Of a stretch of DNA of 64,000 bases, positions 16,412 to 25,653 are shown one piece after another (position 1 is the stretch's first letter; every line of letters begins with the position of its first letter). The DNA comes from Saccharospirillum sp965652395. GTDB lineage: Bacteria; Pseudomonadota; Gammaproteobacteria; Pseudomonadales; Natronospirillaceae. The stretch spans positions 1-64,000 of the forward strand of contig CBFGUW010000015.1 in NCBI GenBank assembly GCA_965652395.1. Reading direction: 5' to 3'. Position numbers and translations under genes: made by a program. The notes beneath the pieces are model-generated. The model saw nothing but the letters and a program-made list of their open reading frames with translations. It was not told where the DNA came from and did no database searches.

Positions 16412-18136
16412 TCAGTCGGTAACGTCAGGTGATTGGATGGAAGGTGTCCATAACTCCGCTTTGGTTTCTGCCAATCCCGTTGTGCCATCGGGTGTCAGCA
16501 GGCGTGGAGATATCAGGAACAACCGTTCGGATCGTTTGGTCGACTTCTGTTCGCTTTTAAAGAGATAACCCAAAATTGGAATGTCACCGAGCAAGGGAAT
16601 CTTATGCTCGCTGACGACCGATTCCTCCCGCTCCAGACCACCCAAAAGCAGGCTGGCGCCTTCGTTGATAATGGCCTGGGTATTGACCGAATTGCGGGTG
16701 GAGATCGGCATGTCGCCATTGACATCGACCACGCCGTCCTGAACCGAAATGGTCAGTCGGATCTGGTTTTGCTCTTCGTCTTCAATGACATGAGGTGTCA
16801 CCCGGAAAACAGTGCCTGCATAGACCTCGAAAAGGTCCACTTCGTAGGCGCCTTCCACAGGAACAAACAGCGACCGGCTGGATTCAATGACGGCTTCAAG
16901 GTCATTCAGCGTGGCGACTTTGGGTCGTGAAGACACTTTGAGCACGCCTTCGTTTTCCAGTGCTTTGACGCGTGCCACGAAGCGCTGCTCGTCATCTACG
17001 ATAGCACCGAGCTGCAGGCCGGGAATTTGCTGCAGTACACCCAGTGAATTGGTTTGCAGGGCCGATATAAAATCGGACTTCAGCGCACCGGTTTCGCCGA
17101 AGGAAGCGTCGATGTTGTTTTCGGTATCCTCGAAGCGCCATTCGAGACCGAGCGAGCGCATTTTGTCGGTGTTGACATCGATAATAGTGGCTTCGATCTC
17201 GACGATTCGCGTGGGTATATCCAGTTCTTCTATCAGGGTTTCGTACATGGCCAGGTTGTCCGGCGTGTCGCGTACGATAACAGCGTTGCGATAGGGATCG
17301 GCGACGACACTGGCGCCGCGTTCATTGCTGAATACGGTAGTTCGGGTACCTTCCGCCTGACGACGGTTATAGTCGAAAGACTCTCCGGTCAGCGGCTGGC
17401 CTTGGGCTCTTTCCGTTACGCGACGTGCCGATTCCGGCTGATTGTCATTAAACCGGGTTTGCGAGACGGACTTGCCGTCAAGAACGCTGGTGAGCAAAGA
17501 GGCGACACCCGGAACGGTTATGGCGTTTTCGCCCGCATTGAAAGTACGATCCGTTGCCCAGGCGTATTTCAGCGGGAAATACTGTATGACCAGATTGTTC
17601 TGCTGGCTTGCTTCGCTGGTGATGGTGTCTATCAACTGCTGAGTGTGCTCCACATAGCGGGGAACACCTCGAATCTCCGCCAGCCCGGCCTGAACATATA
17701 AGTGAGTGTAATTTTCCTCGTTCATCATGCCCATTTGCGTTAGAGCACGTTCAATTCGGTTGGCGTACTTGGCATTGATCGGGACGTACTCGTGCTGAAG
17801 TTCCGACGCGAGATAAACGTAGACCGCGTCTTTATCGTAGTAGGTCAGCAGGCCGTTCGATTCCGCCAGGCTGCGGTATATTTCCCTCGGACTGCCACTG
17901 CGTCGGCCATTCAAAGTGCGCCTGTCGTTCCGCAGGTTGCGACTCATTTCAAGGCGCAACCCCTGGTCCGCGAAGAAGCGGGTGAGCACGGCGGTCAGGC
18001 GTTCTCCCTGAAAGGCATAGACCACTTCGGTGACATCGGGCAGAGGCAGTTCCGCGGCCCAAACAGACATAGGCAACATTAACGCCGCCACGCCCCGGCG
18101 CAGTGAACGCATCAGTTTTGTTCCCCACAACCTCAT
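16412..18136 (-). CDS. sctC: T3SS outer-membrane secretin
   Basis: The 574-aa protein starts with a signal peptide (MRSLRRGVAALMLPMSVWA), then N0/N1 domains (VVYAFQGERLTAVLTRFFAD), ring domains with VVADPYRNAVIVRDTPDNL, and the secretin core with VKALENEGVLKVSSRPKVAT and LLLGGLEREESVVSEHKIP. It forms the outer-membrane channel of the injectisome. The start at 18136 overlaps the sctV stop (ATGA), which fixes it; the frame is open further upstream inside sctV. Having a secretin separates this system from flagella. Confidence 0.94.
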   Translation of the reverse strand: MRLWGTKLMRSLRRGVAALMLPMSVWAAELPLPDVTEVVYAFQGERLTAVLTRFFADQGLRLEMSRNLRNDRRTLNGRRSGSPREIYRSLAESNGLLTYYDKDAVYVYLASELQHEYVPINAKYANRIERALTQMGMMNEENYTHLYVQAGLAEIRGVPRYVEHTQQLIDTITSEASQQNNLVIQYFPLKYAWATDRTFNAGENAITVPGVASLLTSVLDGKSVSQTRFNDNQPESARRVTERAQGQPLTGESFDYNRRQAEGTRTTVFSNERGASVVADPYRNAVIVRDTPDNLAMYETLIEELDIPTRIVEIEATIIDVNTDKMRSLGLEWRFEDTENNIDASFGETGALKSDFISALQTNSLGVLQQIPGLQLGAIVDDEQRFVARVKALENEGVLKVSSRPKVATLNDLEAVIESSRSLFVPVEGAYEVDLFEVYAGTVFRVTPHVIEDEEQNQIRLTISVQDGVVDVNGDMPISTRNSVNTQAIINEGASLLLGGLEREESVVSEHKIPLLGDIPILGYLFKSEQKSTKRSERLFLISPRLLTPDGTTGLAETKAELWTPSIQSPDVTD

Positions 18137-20154
18137 GCTTCCGCTCCTATCCGTCCGATGGGTTCCACCTGAATGTCGCCGGCCAGTTCCTGAAAAGACA
18201 ACACCGGCAAATGATGATGATCCTCTTCCAAAAGGCGCCTTAAATGCCGCCGAACATCCACTGAACACAGCATGACCAGTGAACGGCCTTTATCACCGTA
18301 TTCTCCCACCAGATCGTGAATTTGCTGTTGCAGTAGCTTGAGGGCATCCGGTGGGAGGGTGACTGAGCCCTGTTGTCCGGACTCCCGCACTGCCTGGCGC
18401 AGACTTTCCTCCAGTTCCGGATGAACCAGAATGGCCTGCATGCTGCGGTCTTCATTGGTGAATCGGTGACTGATGTGACGCTTCAACGCCATTCTTACCT
18501 GCTCCGTTAACATAACCACATCCTTTTCGCGGCTCCCGACATCGGTGATGGCTTCGAATACGTCCCGCAGATTACGGATAGAAATATTTTCGTTCAGCAA
18601 ACGCCTTAACACGTCGGTCAGTTTCTGCGGCGGCACGACCCGCAGCATTTCCTTGATCAGATCCGGGTAGTCGCGATTCCAGCTGTTCAGCAAATTGGAG
18701 GTTTCCTGGATGCCCATGAAGAGCCCAAGGTGTCGGCACAGAGCGTTGTACAGAATGGCGCAAATTTGAACTTCCTCGGTGGACAGCCGCGCCCGGTTGA
18801 TCATCGGGCTTACCAACCTTGGGACGCGAGGCGTTGCCTCGTTGCCATTCTGTATCAGAGGGTTACCGGCATAGAGCGTGATGCCATGTGCTTCCAACAG
18901 GCACAGTTGCAGGGCTTGCTTCTGAAGTTGTATACCGGCGCGGGGAATAGGGACACCGTATTCCTGTTCAACAGCCTGACTGATCAATTCAATAAGACCA
19001 CCGAGCCGTTGTTCACCAATGCGTTGCAGGAGCGTGGTGTCGACCTGCAGAACTACGGGCTTGGGCGGCAGCAGAGCGATGGGTTCGGGTTCCGTGACGA
19101 GCACACCATCGGCCTCGTGAGCGTCGTCTTTTGCTTTGTTGCGTGGCAGGTTGTTGATCAGGCTTTTGGTCAGCAGGGCAATGCCCATTACCAGGAAGAC
19201 AGGCCAGGGAAAGCCCGGTACCAGGGTAAGTAACAGAGCGATGATACCGCCGATGGTGATCACACGGGGATGAGCCGTCACCTGGCTGCCAATGGCGTTG
19301 CCCAGGTGGCCGCCTTCTTCGTCGGTTCCTGCGGTACGGGTGATGATCAAGCCTGCGGAAATGGAAGTCAGCAGGGCTGGAACCTGAGCGACCAGGCCGT
19401 CGCCGATGGTCAAAATACTGTAGGTGTGTACCGCCTCGCCGAGTGCCATGTCATTCTGCAGGACACCAATGGCCAGGCCGCCAAGAATATTCACGATCAG
19501 AATGACGATACCGGCGATGGCATCGCCTTTGACGAACTTCATCGCGCCGTCGAGGCTGCCGTGAAGCTGGCTTTCAAGTTCCAGCATTCTGCGTTTTTCC
19601 CGCGCCTGGTCTTTGTCGATCAAGCCCGCGCGCAAGTCGGAATCGATGGAGAGTTGTTTGCCGGGCATGGCATCCAGGGTGAACCGTGCGGCCACTTCGG
19701 CGACGCGCTCAGAGCCCTTGGCAATCACAATGAACTGCACCACGGTGATGATCAGGAAGACCACGATACCGACGATCAGGTTGCCGCCGACAACAAGACG
19801 TCCGAAAGTTTCGATGATGTCACCGGCATCGGCGTCCAGCAGAATCAAACGGGTGATGGCGATCGACAGCGACAGCCGAAACAGGGTGCTGAGCAGAATG
19901 ACGCTGGGGAAACTGGAGAAGGCGGTTGGCCGTGGGACGTAAATCGCCAACAGCAATAAGCCCACGGCCAGGAGGATATTCACCGCCACCAGAATGTCGA
20001 TGACGATCAATGGCAGTGGCAGGATCATCAACCCGACAATCATCACCACACCCACAGCGAGGATGATGTCGCTGTAGCTGCCTGATCTCAGCAATGTAGC
20101 TATGCCGCCCGTTGAAGCGCGCTTTGCCGAATTAGCCTTTGCTTGTGCCGTCAT
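18133..20154 (-). CDS. sctV: T3SS export-gate protein
   Basis: The 673-aa protein is an LcrD/HrcV/FlhA-family export-gate component. The first half has about eight membrane segments with the conserved FRLSLSIAITRLILL and the FHIPEP-region sequence FVKGDAIAGIVILIVN. The C-terminal half is the cytoplasmic nonameric ring domain. It selects substrates and uses the proton motive force. It is the first gene of the minus-strand operon; 853 gene-free bases lie upstream before the kinase gene. Confidence 0.96.
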   Translation of the reverse strand: MTAQAKANSAKRASTGGIATLLRSGSYSDIILAVGVVMIVGLMILPLPLIVIDILVAVNILLAVGLLLLAIYVPRPTAFSSFPSVILLSTLFRLSLSIAITRLILLDADAGDIIETFGRLVVGGNLIVGIVVFLIITVVQFIVIAKGSERVAEVAARFTLDAMPGKQLSIDSDLRAGLIDKDQAREKRRMLELESQLHGSLDGAMKFVKGDAIAGIVILIVNILGGLAIGVLQNDMALGEAVHTYSILTIGDGLVAQVPALLTSISAGLIITRTAGTDEEGGHLGNAIGSQVTAHPRVITIGGIIALLLTLVPGFPWPVFLVMGIALLTKSLINNLPRNKAKDDAHEADGVLVTEPEPIALLPPKPVVLQVDTTLLQRIGEQRLGGLIELISQAVEQEYGVPIPRAGIQLQKQALQLCLLEAHGITLYAGNPLIQNGNEATPRVPRLVSPMINRARLSTEEVQICAILYNALCRHLGLFMGIQETSNLLNSWNRDYPDLIKEMLRVVPPQKLTDVLRRLLNENISIRNLRDVFEAITDVGSREKDVVMLTEQVRMALKRHISHRFTNEDRSMQAILVHPELEESLRQAVRESGQQGSVTLPPDALKLLQQQIHDLVGEYGDKGRSLVMLCSVDVRRHLRRLLEEDHHHLPVLSFQELAGDIQVEPIGRIGAEA

Positions 20155-21007
20155 AATGCAAAAAAACCTATATTAGTCCATCCGGTGGTCAGGCGTTTTT
20201 GACGCTAACGACTACGAAAGTCATTCAGAAAACCATTAGCCAACGGGACAGGACAACCCATTCGCCCGGCCTGGTGAATCTGAACATTAGTGTTTGAATG
20301 CCCACTGTCATTGTCTGGCACGGCGCGCAATAGCTTTGCGCCGACGGCAATGCTTCAACGAAGTGAGTAACTGCCTTGATGAGCTAGAATGACGGGGTGT
20401 TGTGAATGAACCCAGATCATTGGTTGCCTCCTTTCATAGTCTGTCCGCCTGAAAACATCACAGCCTCTGATCGCATTCAGAGGAAATTGTTGTTCTGTTG
20501 TGGCGAAACCTGGGCCAAGAAAACCTTATCGGACGGTCAAGTGTCTACTGGGGTTTACCCTAGGGGAGTGTCGGGCTTCTCATTTGCGCCGAAGATAATT
20601 TTCAACTTCTAGCAGTCCATCACAAAAGTGGCTTGTTCAGCTGCAACTTTAGTAGGAGGAGCTGTAAGTACCGGTTAGGTATTGTGAATAGCGGCTGTAA
20701 ATTCTTAATGGTGTGTGATTTGGTATCGATTGTCTTTTTTGCCAAACAGTCGTGGTTTTTTTTTGAAGGCCTTTGTTAAAAATCACGCCCCAGGAGTCAT
20801 GGACCAATTGGTCAAGGTGCAAGAGCTGTCACTCCAGTGTCAGAAAGCTGTTGCATTGTGCCGGGGCAATACTCATCGGTTTTGTCCGTTTTGGGGAAGA
20901 CTCCGATAAACGGTCACATTACGGATTCGGGCTGTACAGTTTCTGATGTATGAAGTGTAACTGGTTGAATTCTATAAACTTTGTACGACAGCTAGGGGAC
21001 ACCCGGA
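20155..21007. other. divergent regulatory region between sctV and the kinase gene
   Basis: These 853 bases hold no convincing gene; short frames at 20406 and 20715 have no family features. The region separates the minus-strand T3SS operon from the plus-strand kinase/regulator genes and contains box a (20551-20563). A GGCGCGCAATAGCTTTGCGCC-type inverted repeat lies at about 20320-20343. The region is AT-rich from 20600 to 20780, consistent with promoters in both directions. Confidence 0.5.
20551..20563 (+). promoter_or_regulatory. T3SS box a
   Basis: GGG TTTA CCC TAG, a member of the repeated GGG-N4-CCC-TAG motif, in the sctV/kinase divergent region. It is about 400 bases from either start, further than the other copies. 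Confidence 0.5.
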
Positions 21008-22177
21008 ATGTCAAGGATGCATGCCACAGAGGCGCCTATGCGTGCTCAGCCGGTTCAGGTTAACGAAACCGGTTCTTTCGCCCTGCTTGATACCATCGCG
21101 CTGCCCTGCGCAATTTTTGACGCAACGGAACAGCTGCGGTTTGCCAATGAGGCATTTCGTCGGGAATTTCGTGATCGTCCGTCGCTTCAGCCCGGCTGTC
21201 ATCGCGATGACTTTATTCGGGTTTTTCATCGTTATCATCCGGTTGCTTCGGGTGAGGCGGACAGCACGAACTCGATTTTCCCCGGCTTCCCCCTGGGGGA
21301 AGGCGACGAATGGGATGCCGATGAAGAGGTGTATGACCCTCAGTCCCGCCAGTCCTATCTGATGCATTGGCGGCGTTTATCCCTTGGCACTGGTAACGGG
21401 TGGATGCTGACATTGCAGAACCTTACCGAAACCCGTAGCAGCCAGGCCCGTTCCGCCGATTTACAAGAGCAATTGATGCTGACTTCGCGACGGATGTCTG
21501 TCGGCGAAATGGCGACCACCATTGCCCATGAGTTGAACCAACCCTTGGGGGCCATCCTGAACTATCTGGGCGTGGCCAATACCATGCTGCAGCAGCACTC
21601 GGTGGGAAATCGCATCCAGGAAGCCATTTCCGCCGCTTCAGCACAGGCGGAGCGCGCAACGGCTGTGATTGCCCGTATACGCGAATTCGTGCGTAACCGG
21701 GAGCCGCACAAGGAGCAGTGTGAGGTGGTGGATCTGGTGAATTCGGTTGTCTCTTTATTGAGCCTGGAAATCCGCCAGCAGAATGTGAGGGTATCTGTCC
21801 AGGTGGCAGAAGACTTACCGAAGGTGGATGTCGACCGCATCATGATGGAGTTGGTGTTTGCCAATCTGGTTCGGAACGCTCTGGATGCGATGGAGGCCAG
21901 CCCGCCGGATCGTCGTTACCTCGGAATAAACGCACATCTTGATGCCGAAGAGCGTATTGCTGTTACCGTTCGTGATACTGGCTGTGGCATCCCGGCTGAT
22001 ACGATAGATCAGCTGTTTCAACCATTTTTCACTTCCAAAAAGAATGGGATGGGCGCGGGTCTCGCCATCTGTCGTTCCATCATGGAATTTCATGGCGGCC
22101 GTTTGTATTTCGAACCCTCGGAAACACAAGGGGCGGCCTTTGTCTGTTGTATCCCCGTGTCAAACTCAACAAATTAA
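21008..22177 (+). CDS. sensor histidine kinase, PAS-HisKA-HATPase, soluble
   Basis: The 389-aa protein has a PAS-like N-terminal domain (LLDTIALPCAIFDATEQLRFAN), an H-box with the phospho-acceptor in TTIAHELNQPLGAILNYL, an N-box (VFANLVRNALDAMEA), a G1 box (VRDTGCGIP) and a closing MGAGLAICRSIMEFHGG. No membrane segment is seen, so it is probably a cytoplasmic sensor of the FixL/TtrS type. The FixJ-type regulator gene starts 26 bases after its stop. Placed inside the T3SS cluster, directly before sctQ, the pair is the best candidate regulator of the system. The input signal is unknown. Confidence 0.9.
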   Translation: MSRMHATEAPMRAQPVQVNETGSFALLDTIALPCAIFDATEQLRFANEAFRREFRDRPSLQPGCHRDDFIRVFHRYHPVASGEADSTNSIFPGFPLGEGDEWDADEEVYDPQSRQSYLMHWRRLSLGTGNGWMLTLQNLTETRSSQARSADLQEQLMLTSRRMSVGEMATTIAHELNQPLGAILNYLGVANTMLQQHSVGNRIQEAISAASAQAERATAVIARIREFVRNREPHKEQCEVVDLVNSVVSLLSLEIRQQNVRVSVQVAEDLPKVDVDRIMMELVFANLVRNALDAMEASPPDRRYLGINAHLDAEERIAVTVRDTGCGIPADTIDQLFQPFFTSKKNGMGAGLAICRSIMEFHGGRLYFEPSETQGAAFVCCIPVSNSTN

Positions 22178-22203
22178 CTAATTCAAGGAAAGGAAACCCG
22201 ACC

Positions 22204-22860
22204 ATGAGCCTCGCTTCGGAAACCACTTCATCACACTTAACGCCATCGAAAGCGGATCAAGCGGTGACCGTCTACTTGATTGACGATGATGACTCCTTTC
22301 GTGAATCCACTGCCTGGTTGCTGGAAGCGGCGGAATTGCAGGTAGAGCAATATGCCTCTCCCGCTCGATTCCTTAAAGATCTGGAAGAACGGGATTTCAC
22401 GGGTCAAGACGGCTGCATCGTGACCGATTTGCGCATGCCCGAGATGAACGGCTTCGAGTTGATGGATGCTCTGCGACATCACCACCTGACAATGCCGGTG
22501 GTTATGATCACCGGTCATGGTGACGTCCCGGTTGCCGTTGAGGCGATGAAAATGGGGGCGGCCAATTTTATCGAGAAACCCTTTGATGGCCCGGTGCTGG
22601 TAGAAACCGTGAAGCGGGCTGTGCGTGAGCCGGGCGCTCAGCTGAGAAACCCGCGCGGCACTCAGGAGCGGTTGGATAAGTTGTCGCCTAGAGAGCGCCA
22701 GGTGCTCGATCTCGTCTGTGCGGGCAAGCTAAATAAAACCATCGCCGATGTGCTGGGCATCAGCATTAAAACAGTTGAGCTTCACCGCGCCAATATGCAG
22801 TCCAAACTGGGCGCTCGCAATGTTCAGGAATTGGTGCGTCTCACTCTTGGGTATGAGTGA
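22204..22860 (+). CDS. FixJ-type response regulator (receiver plus LuxR-type HTH)
   Basis: The 218-aa protein has a receiver domain with acidic pocket LIDDDDSF, the phospho-aspartate in IVTDLRMPEMNG, then VMITGHGDVPVAVEAMKMGA and the lysine of FIEKPF. A LuxR/FixJ output domain follows (LSPRERQVLDLVCAGKLNK, then ISIKTVELHRANMQSKLG). ATG at 22204 follows AAGGAAAGGAAA. It forms a two-gene operon with the kinase. A LuxR-type dimer could bind the inverted-repeat GGG-N4-CCC boxes found in front of T3SS genes; this is inference. Confidence 0.92.
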   Translation: MSLASETTSSHLTPSKADQAVTVYLIDDDDSFRESTAWLLEAAELQVEQYASPARFLKDLEERDFTGQDGCIVTDLRMPEMNGFELMDALRHHHLTMPVVMITGHGDVPVAVEAMKMGAANFIEKPFDGPVLVETVKRAVREPGAQLRNPRGTQERLDKLSPRERQVLDLVCAGKLNKTIADVLGISIKTVELHRANMQSKLGARNVQELVRLTLGYE

Positions 22861-22905
22861 AGTACGAATGGCAACAGGTGATGTATATATGAAACAGGAT
22901 GTTCT

Positions 22906-24042
22906 ATGACGGAAGCACGACACTACGACTCTTCACCGGAGCAGGAACCCAGGACAGCGCGGGTCATCAGGCCTGATGCCACCGTCGCCACTCAGTCCGT
23001 AATACCGCTTTGCAGCAATATGCTGCCGTCGATTTCGACGGGTGCGGCGCAGGCGAGCCGCTCGTTATTTTCCATGCCCCGCTGGGTGACAACCACTCAT
23101 GACGAGGTTAAGGCTGACTGGCGTGTGATGTCTCCGGGCGTCGTGGCCACTCAATCACCCTCTGAAGGCGGCCTCTGGATAAAGCTTGATACCAGCCATT
23201 ACAGCTTTTGGCTATGGCTGTATGCGGGGTCGGATCGCATGCAATTGGGTGACCGGGTATGGCATCAGTACGAGGGCGAGAACCGATTGCTGGCGTGGGC
23301 GTTGGCGCACGAGACTTTCCTGCAGCATTTAAGCCTGCTGCTGAATGATGTATGCACGCCGAACGCCATAAGTGAGGAGACGCCCTCTCTCCCCAATGAG
23401 GAAGACACCCTGCTCTGCCAATGGCACTTCACCGCCGGTTCGGACAGCCTGAGTGGCCGGTTTTATTGGATGGCGGAGCACTGGGAACGGGTCGCGACCA
23501 ACCCTTTATGGCAGCAGCCAAGTTCCCACTCTCGGCCAGCCTGGCGTAGCCGGTTGAGCGTTCCTTGTCGCCTCCGGTTGAAAGGGTATCGGTATGACCG
23601 GGATGAGGTTCGCCAATTTGATCCGGGGGACTGTCTGATGGTGACAGGAACCTTCCGTACCGGGCTGGCGCTGCATCTGCAGCCTCTGCACAGCCCACAT
23701 TTTTGGAAAGCTGATATACAGACAGGACAATTGATCGTGAAACAAGGACCAGAAACCGAGCGCGAAATAACAGAGCCTTCCAGCCTGGCAGATACGCAAC
23801 CGAATGGTGGCCCAACACCAGGGCTGGAAGTCGAACTGACGTTTGAATTGGGTGGCGTTACTTTGCCGCTCGAAACCGTTGAGCGGTTGCAGTCCGGGTA
23901 TGTCATGGAGTTGCCGGAGCAACTGGACCAGTCGCGCGTCAAGGTACGGGCCAACGGTACCTGCATAGGATCCGGCCGGTTGGTAACCATAGGCGATCAT
24001 CTTGGTGTTCAACTGATCGATCTGTCCAACGATGGAGCTTAG
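22906..24042 (+). CDS. sctQ: T3SS cytoplasmic ring/sorting platform protein
   Basis: The 378-aa protein has a poorly conserved N-terminal two-thirds and a C-terminal SpoA/FliN domain: VELTFELGGVTLPLETVERL, then VKVRANGTCIGSGRLV and IGDHLGVQLIDL. This is the YscQ/HrcQ pattern. SctQ pods dock the ATPase complex and sort substrates. A short C-terminal product from an internal start, known in YscQ, could exist but was not identified. It overlaps sctR by 11 bases. Confidence 0.88.
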   Translation: MTEARHYDSSPEQEPRTARVIRPDATVATQSVIPLCSNMLPSISTGAAQASRSLFSMPRWVTTTHDEVKADWRVMSPGVVATQSPSEGGLWIKLDTSHYSFWLWLYAGSDRMQLGDRVWHQYEGENRLLAWALAHETFLQHLSLLLNDVCTPNAISEETPSLPNEEDTLLCQWHFTAGSDSLSGRFYWMAEHWERVATNPLWQQPSSHSRPAWRSRLSVPCRLRLKGYRYDRDEVRQFDPGDCLMVTGTFRTGLALHLQPLHSPHFWKADIQTGQLIVKQGPETEREITEPSSLADTQPNGGPTPGLEVELTFELGGVTLPLETVERLQSGYVMELPEQLDQSRVKVRANGTCIGSGRLVTIGDHLGVQLIDLSNDGA

Positions 24043-24697
24043 CAGTCTCACACCGGGAACCATTATCACCCTGGTCGTCGGCCTTGCGCTGGCGCCATTT
24101 ATCGCGGTAATGGTGACCTCGTTTACCAAGATTGTGGTAGTGCTCAGCCTATTGCGTAATGCCTTGGGGTTGCAGCAAACACCGCCGAACGTCGTGATCA
24201 ATGGGCTGGCCATCATCCTTTCGATTTACGTAATGTACCCAGTGTTGATGGAAACCTATGACCACATAGGCGAGCAAACCGCTGAATTGGAAGACGACGA
24301 AATAACGGTGGGCAAAGCCATCGAACTGGTGGGCTATGGCAAACAGCCACTGAAAGCGTTTTTGATGAAGCATTCCAGCGAGAAAGAACGCGCCTTCTTT
24401 CTACACAGCCTAAAACGCATCCTCCCTGAGGAAAAACGCGACCAGGTGACCGATGAGGACTTCATCGTTGTTGTGCCCGCCTTCACCGTCAGCGAGCTGA
24501 CCAGCGCGTTCCAGATCGGCTTTTTGATCTTCCTGCCGTTTTTGGTGATCGACATGATCGTCGCCAACATCCTGCTGGCCCTGGGGATGATGATGCTCTC
24601 GCCCACCATGGTGTCGCTGCCGTTCAAGTTGCTGTTGTTTGTGTTTATCAGCGGCTGGACGAAGCTGGTGCATGGGTTGGTGATGACTTATGTGTGA
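24032..24697 (+). CDS. sctR: T3SS export-apparatus protein
   Basis: The 221-aa protein matches SctR/FliP: first helix region ITLVVGLALAPFIAVMVTSF, then TKIVVVLSLLRNALGLQQTPPN, and the conserved FTVSELTSAFQIGFLIFLPF and DMIVANILLALGMMMLSP. Five copies form the core of the export gate with SctS and SctT. In most clusters R-S-T-U are contiguous; here three unrelated genes lie between sctR and sctS. Confidence 0.96.
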   Translation: MELSSLTPGTIITLVVGLALAPFIAVMVTSFTKIVVVLSLLRNALGLQQTPPNVVINGLAIILSIYVMYPVLMETYDHIGEQTAELEDDEITVGKAIELVGYGKQPLKAFLMKHSSEKERAFFLHSLKRILPEEKRDQVTDEDFIVVVPAFTVSELTSAFQIGFLIFLPFLVIDMIVANILLALGMMMLSPTMVSLPFKLLLFVFISGWTKLVHGLVMTYV

Positions 24698-24752
24698 TTT
24701 GGTGTGGACAGTGCAGTGGGTTGGGTGGGGAGCCTAGGGGCGTATTCGGCTA

Positions 24753-24766
24753 GGGAGTTTCCCTAG
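24753..24766 (+). promoter_or_regulatory. T3SS box b
   Basis: GGG AGTTT CCC TAG (spacer 5) followed at once by CTAGGGAA, giving overlapping palindromes CTAGGGA-GTT-TCCCTAG (24750-24766) and TTCCCTAGCTAGGGAA. It lies about 130 bases before the 212-aa candidate secreted protein gene. Confidence 0.6.
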
Positions 24767-24898
24767 CTAGGGAACGCACCAGCTTACTTTCTTCAATAAG
24801 AGAAGACAGAATACGATTGTGCCTTCGGTTAATTGGCTTTAAGAAGAGCTTGAAGCAGATCACGAGGGACTACCATTAACTTATTAGGAGGATTTACT

Positions 24899-25537
24899 AT
24901 GTGGGGTGCAATCGCTGGTGTGTTTGCTGGTGGTGGTGCAAGTAGCATCATGGGAAGTGTATTTGGCAGCTCTCTTGCTGGGTTGGGCAGCCAAATTTTC
25001 TCAGGTTTGATGACCAATATATTTAATGGTGCACTGAACCAAACTCCTTTGCCGCAGCCGTTAAAGGATGCAATGGAAGGCGCTTTCCAAGCTGGCCTTG
25101 GTAATTTCCAAGGTGCCGCTCAAGAATTTCAGGAGGCAGCAGACGGCTTCATGGACATGTTAAATCCAATGGACCGTTCTTGTTTGGAGAACGACATCAA
25201 GGATATGAAGGATATGCTGTCTGACCTTATTACTCAACTGAGTAAAGAGCAGTCTGAGGAAACGGAAAAATCCACAGCTGGAGGTAGTCGGAATTTCTTT
25301 GAAGTTTTGGCTGAAGCTCTGGGAACGCAGGTAGGACAGCGTGCAGCTCAAATGCTCGATGCGAAGACTACTATGGAGAAATCAGGTGGCGATTCTCAAG
25401 AGGACGCTCAAGAATTTATGAAAGCTCAGAGCGAGTTCCAAGTCCAGTCTCAAATGTTCAAAATTGTAAACGATATGGCCTCCAATATCATCAAAACGGT
25501 TGGTGAAGCCTTGGATACCATGGCTCGTAAGCAGTAG
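24899..25537 (+). CDS. candidate T3SS filament/translocator-type secreted protein
   Basis: The 212-aa acidic protein begins with a glycine/alanine-rich, weakly hydrophobic segment (WGAIAGVFAGGGASSIMGSV), has a glutamine/glutamate-rich middle and a long amphipathic C-terminal helix ending VGEALDTMARKQ. This end almost copies that of the needle candidate at 14926-15240. A box b promoter, a strong AGGAGG ribosome site and its own terminator point to high expression. I do not recognise a named family; a surface filament, needle-tip or translocator role is inference. Confidence 0.6.
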   Translation: MWGAIAGVFAGGGASSIMGSVFGSSLAGLGSQIFSGLMTNIFNGALNQTPLPQPLKDAMEGAFQAGLGNFQGAAQEFQEAADGFMDMLNPMDRSCLENDIKDMKDMLSDLITQLSKEQSEETEKSTAGGSRNFFEVLAEALGTQVGQRAAQMLDAKTTMEKSGGDSQEDAQEFMKAQSEFQVQSQMFKIVNDMASNIIKTVGEALDTMARKQ

Positions 25538-25551
25538 ATTACTTACAGTGC

Positions 25552-25583
25552 TGAAGGAGGGCCTGTTGGTCCTCCTTTTTGTG
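25552..25583 (+). terminator. rho-independent terminator
   Basis: AAGGAGGGCC-TGTT-GGTCCTCCTTTTT forms a GC-rich stem with a 4-base loop and a run of five T, 15 bases after the stop of the 212-aa protein gene. It separates this gene from the lipoprotein gene that follows. Confidence 0.85.
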
Positions 25584-25598
25584 TTTGTGATTTACTCC

Positions 25599-25632
25599 TC
25601 ATATTTTAGTTGGTATCGGCATTAAAATATGA
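25599..25632. promoter_or_regulatory. inverted repeat upstream of the lipoprotein gene
   Basis: TCATATTTTA (25599-25608) and TAAAATATGA (25623-25632) are perfect 10-base inverted repeats with a 14-base spacer, 21 bases before the lipoprotein start codon. AT-rich arms and position suggest an operator rather than a terminator. Confidence 0.4.
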
Positions 25633-25653
25633 GTAATCGCTTATAAGGACACA

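Noticed and set aside
20316..20332. Possible sigma-54 promoter (TGGCACGGCGCGCAA)
   Set aside because: The -12 GC does not fall at the required spacing from the -24 GG.
20406..20909. Two short plus-strand frames in the sctV/kinase gap
   Set aside because: No recognisable domain, poor ribosome sites and AT-rich non-coding appearance.
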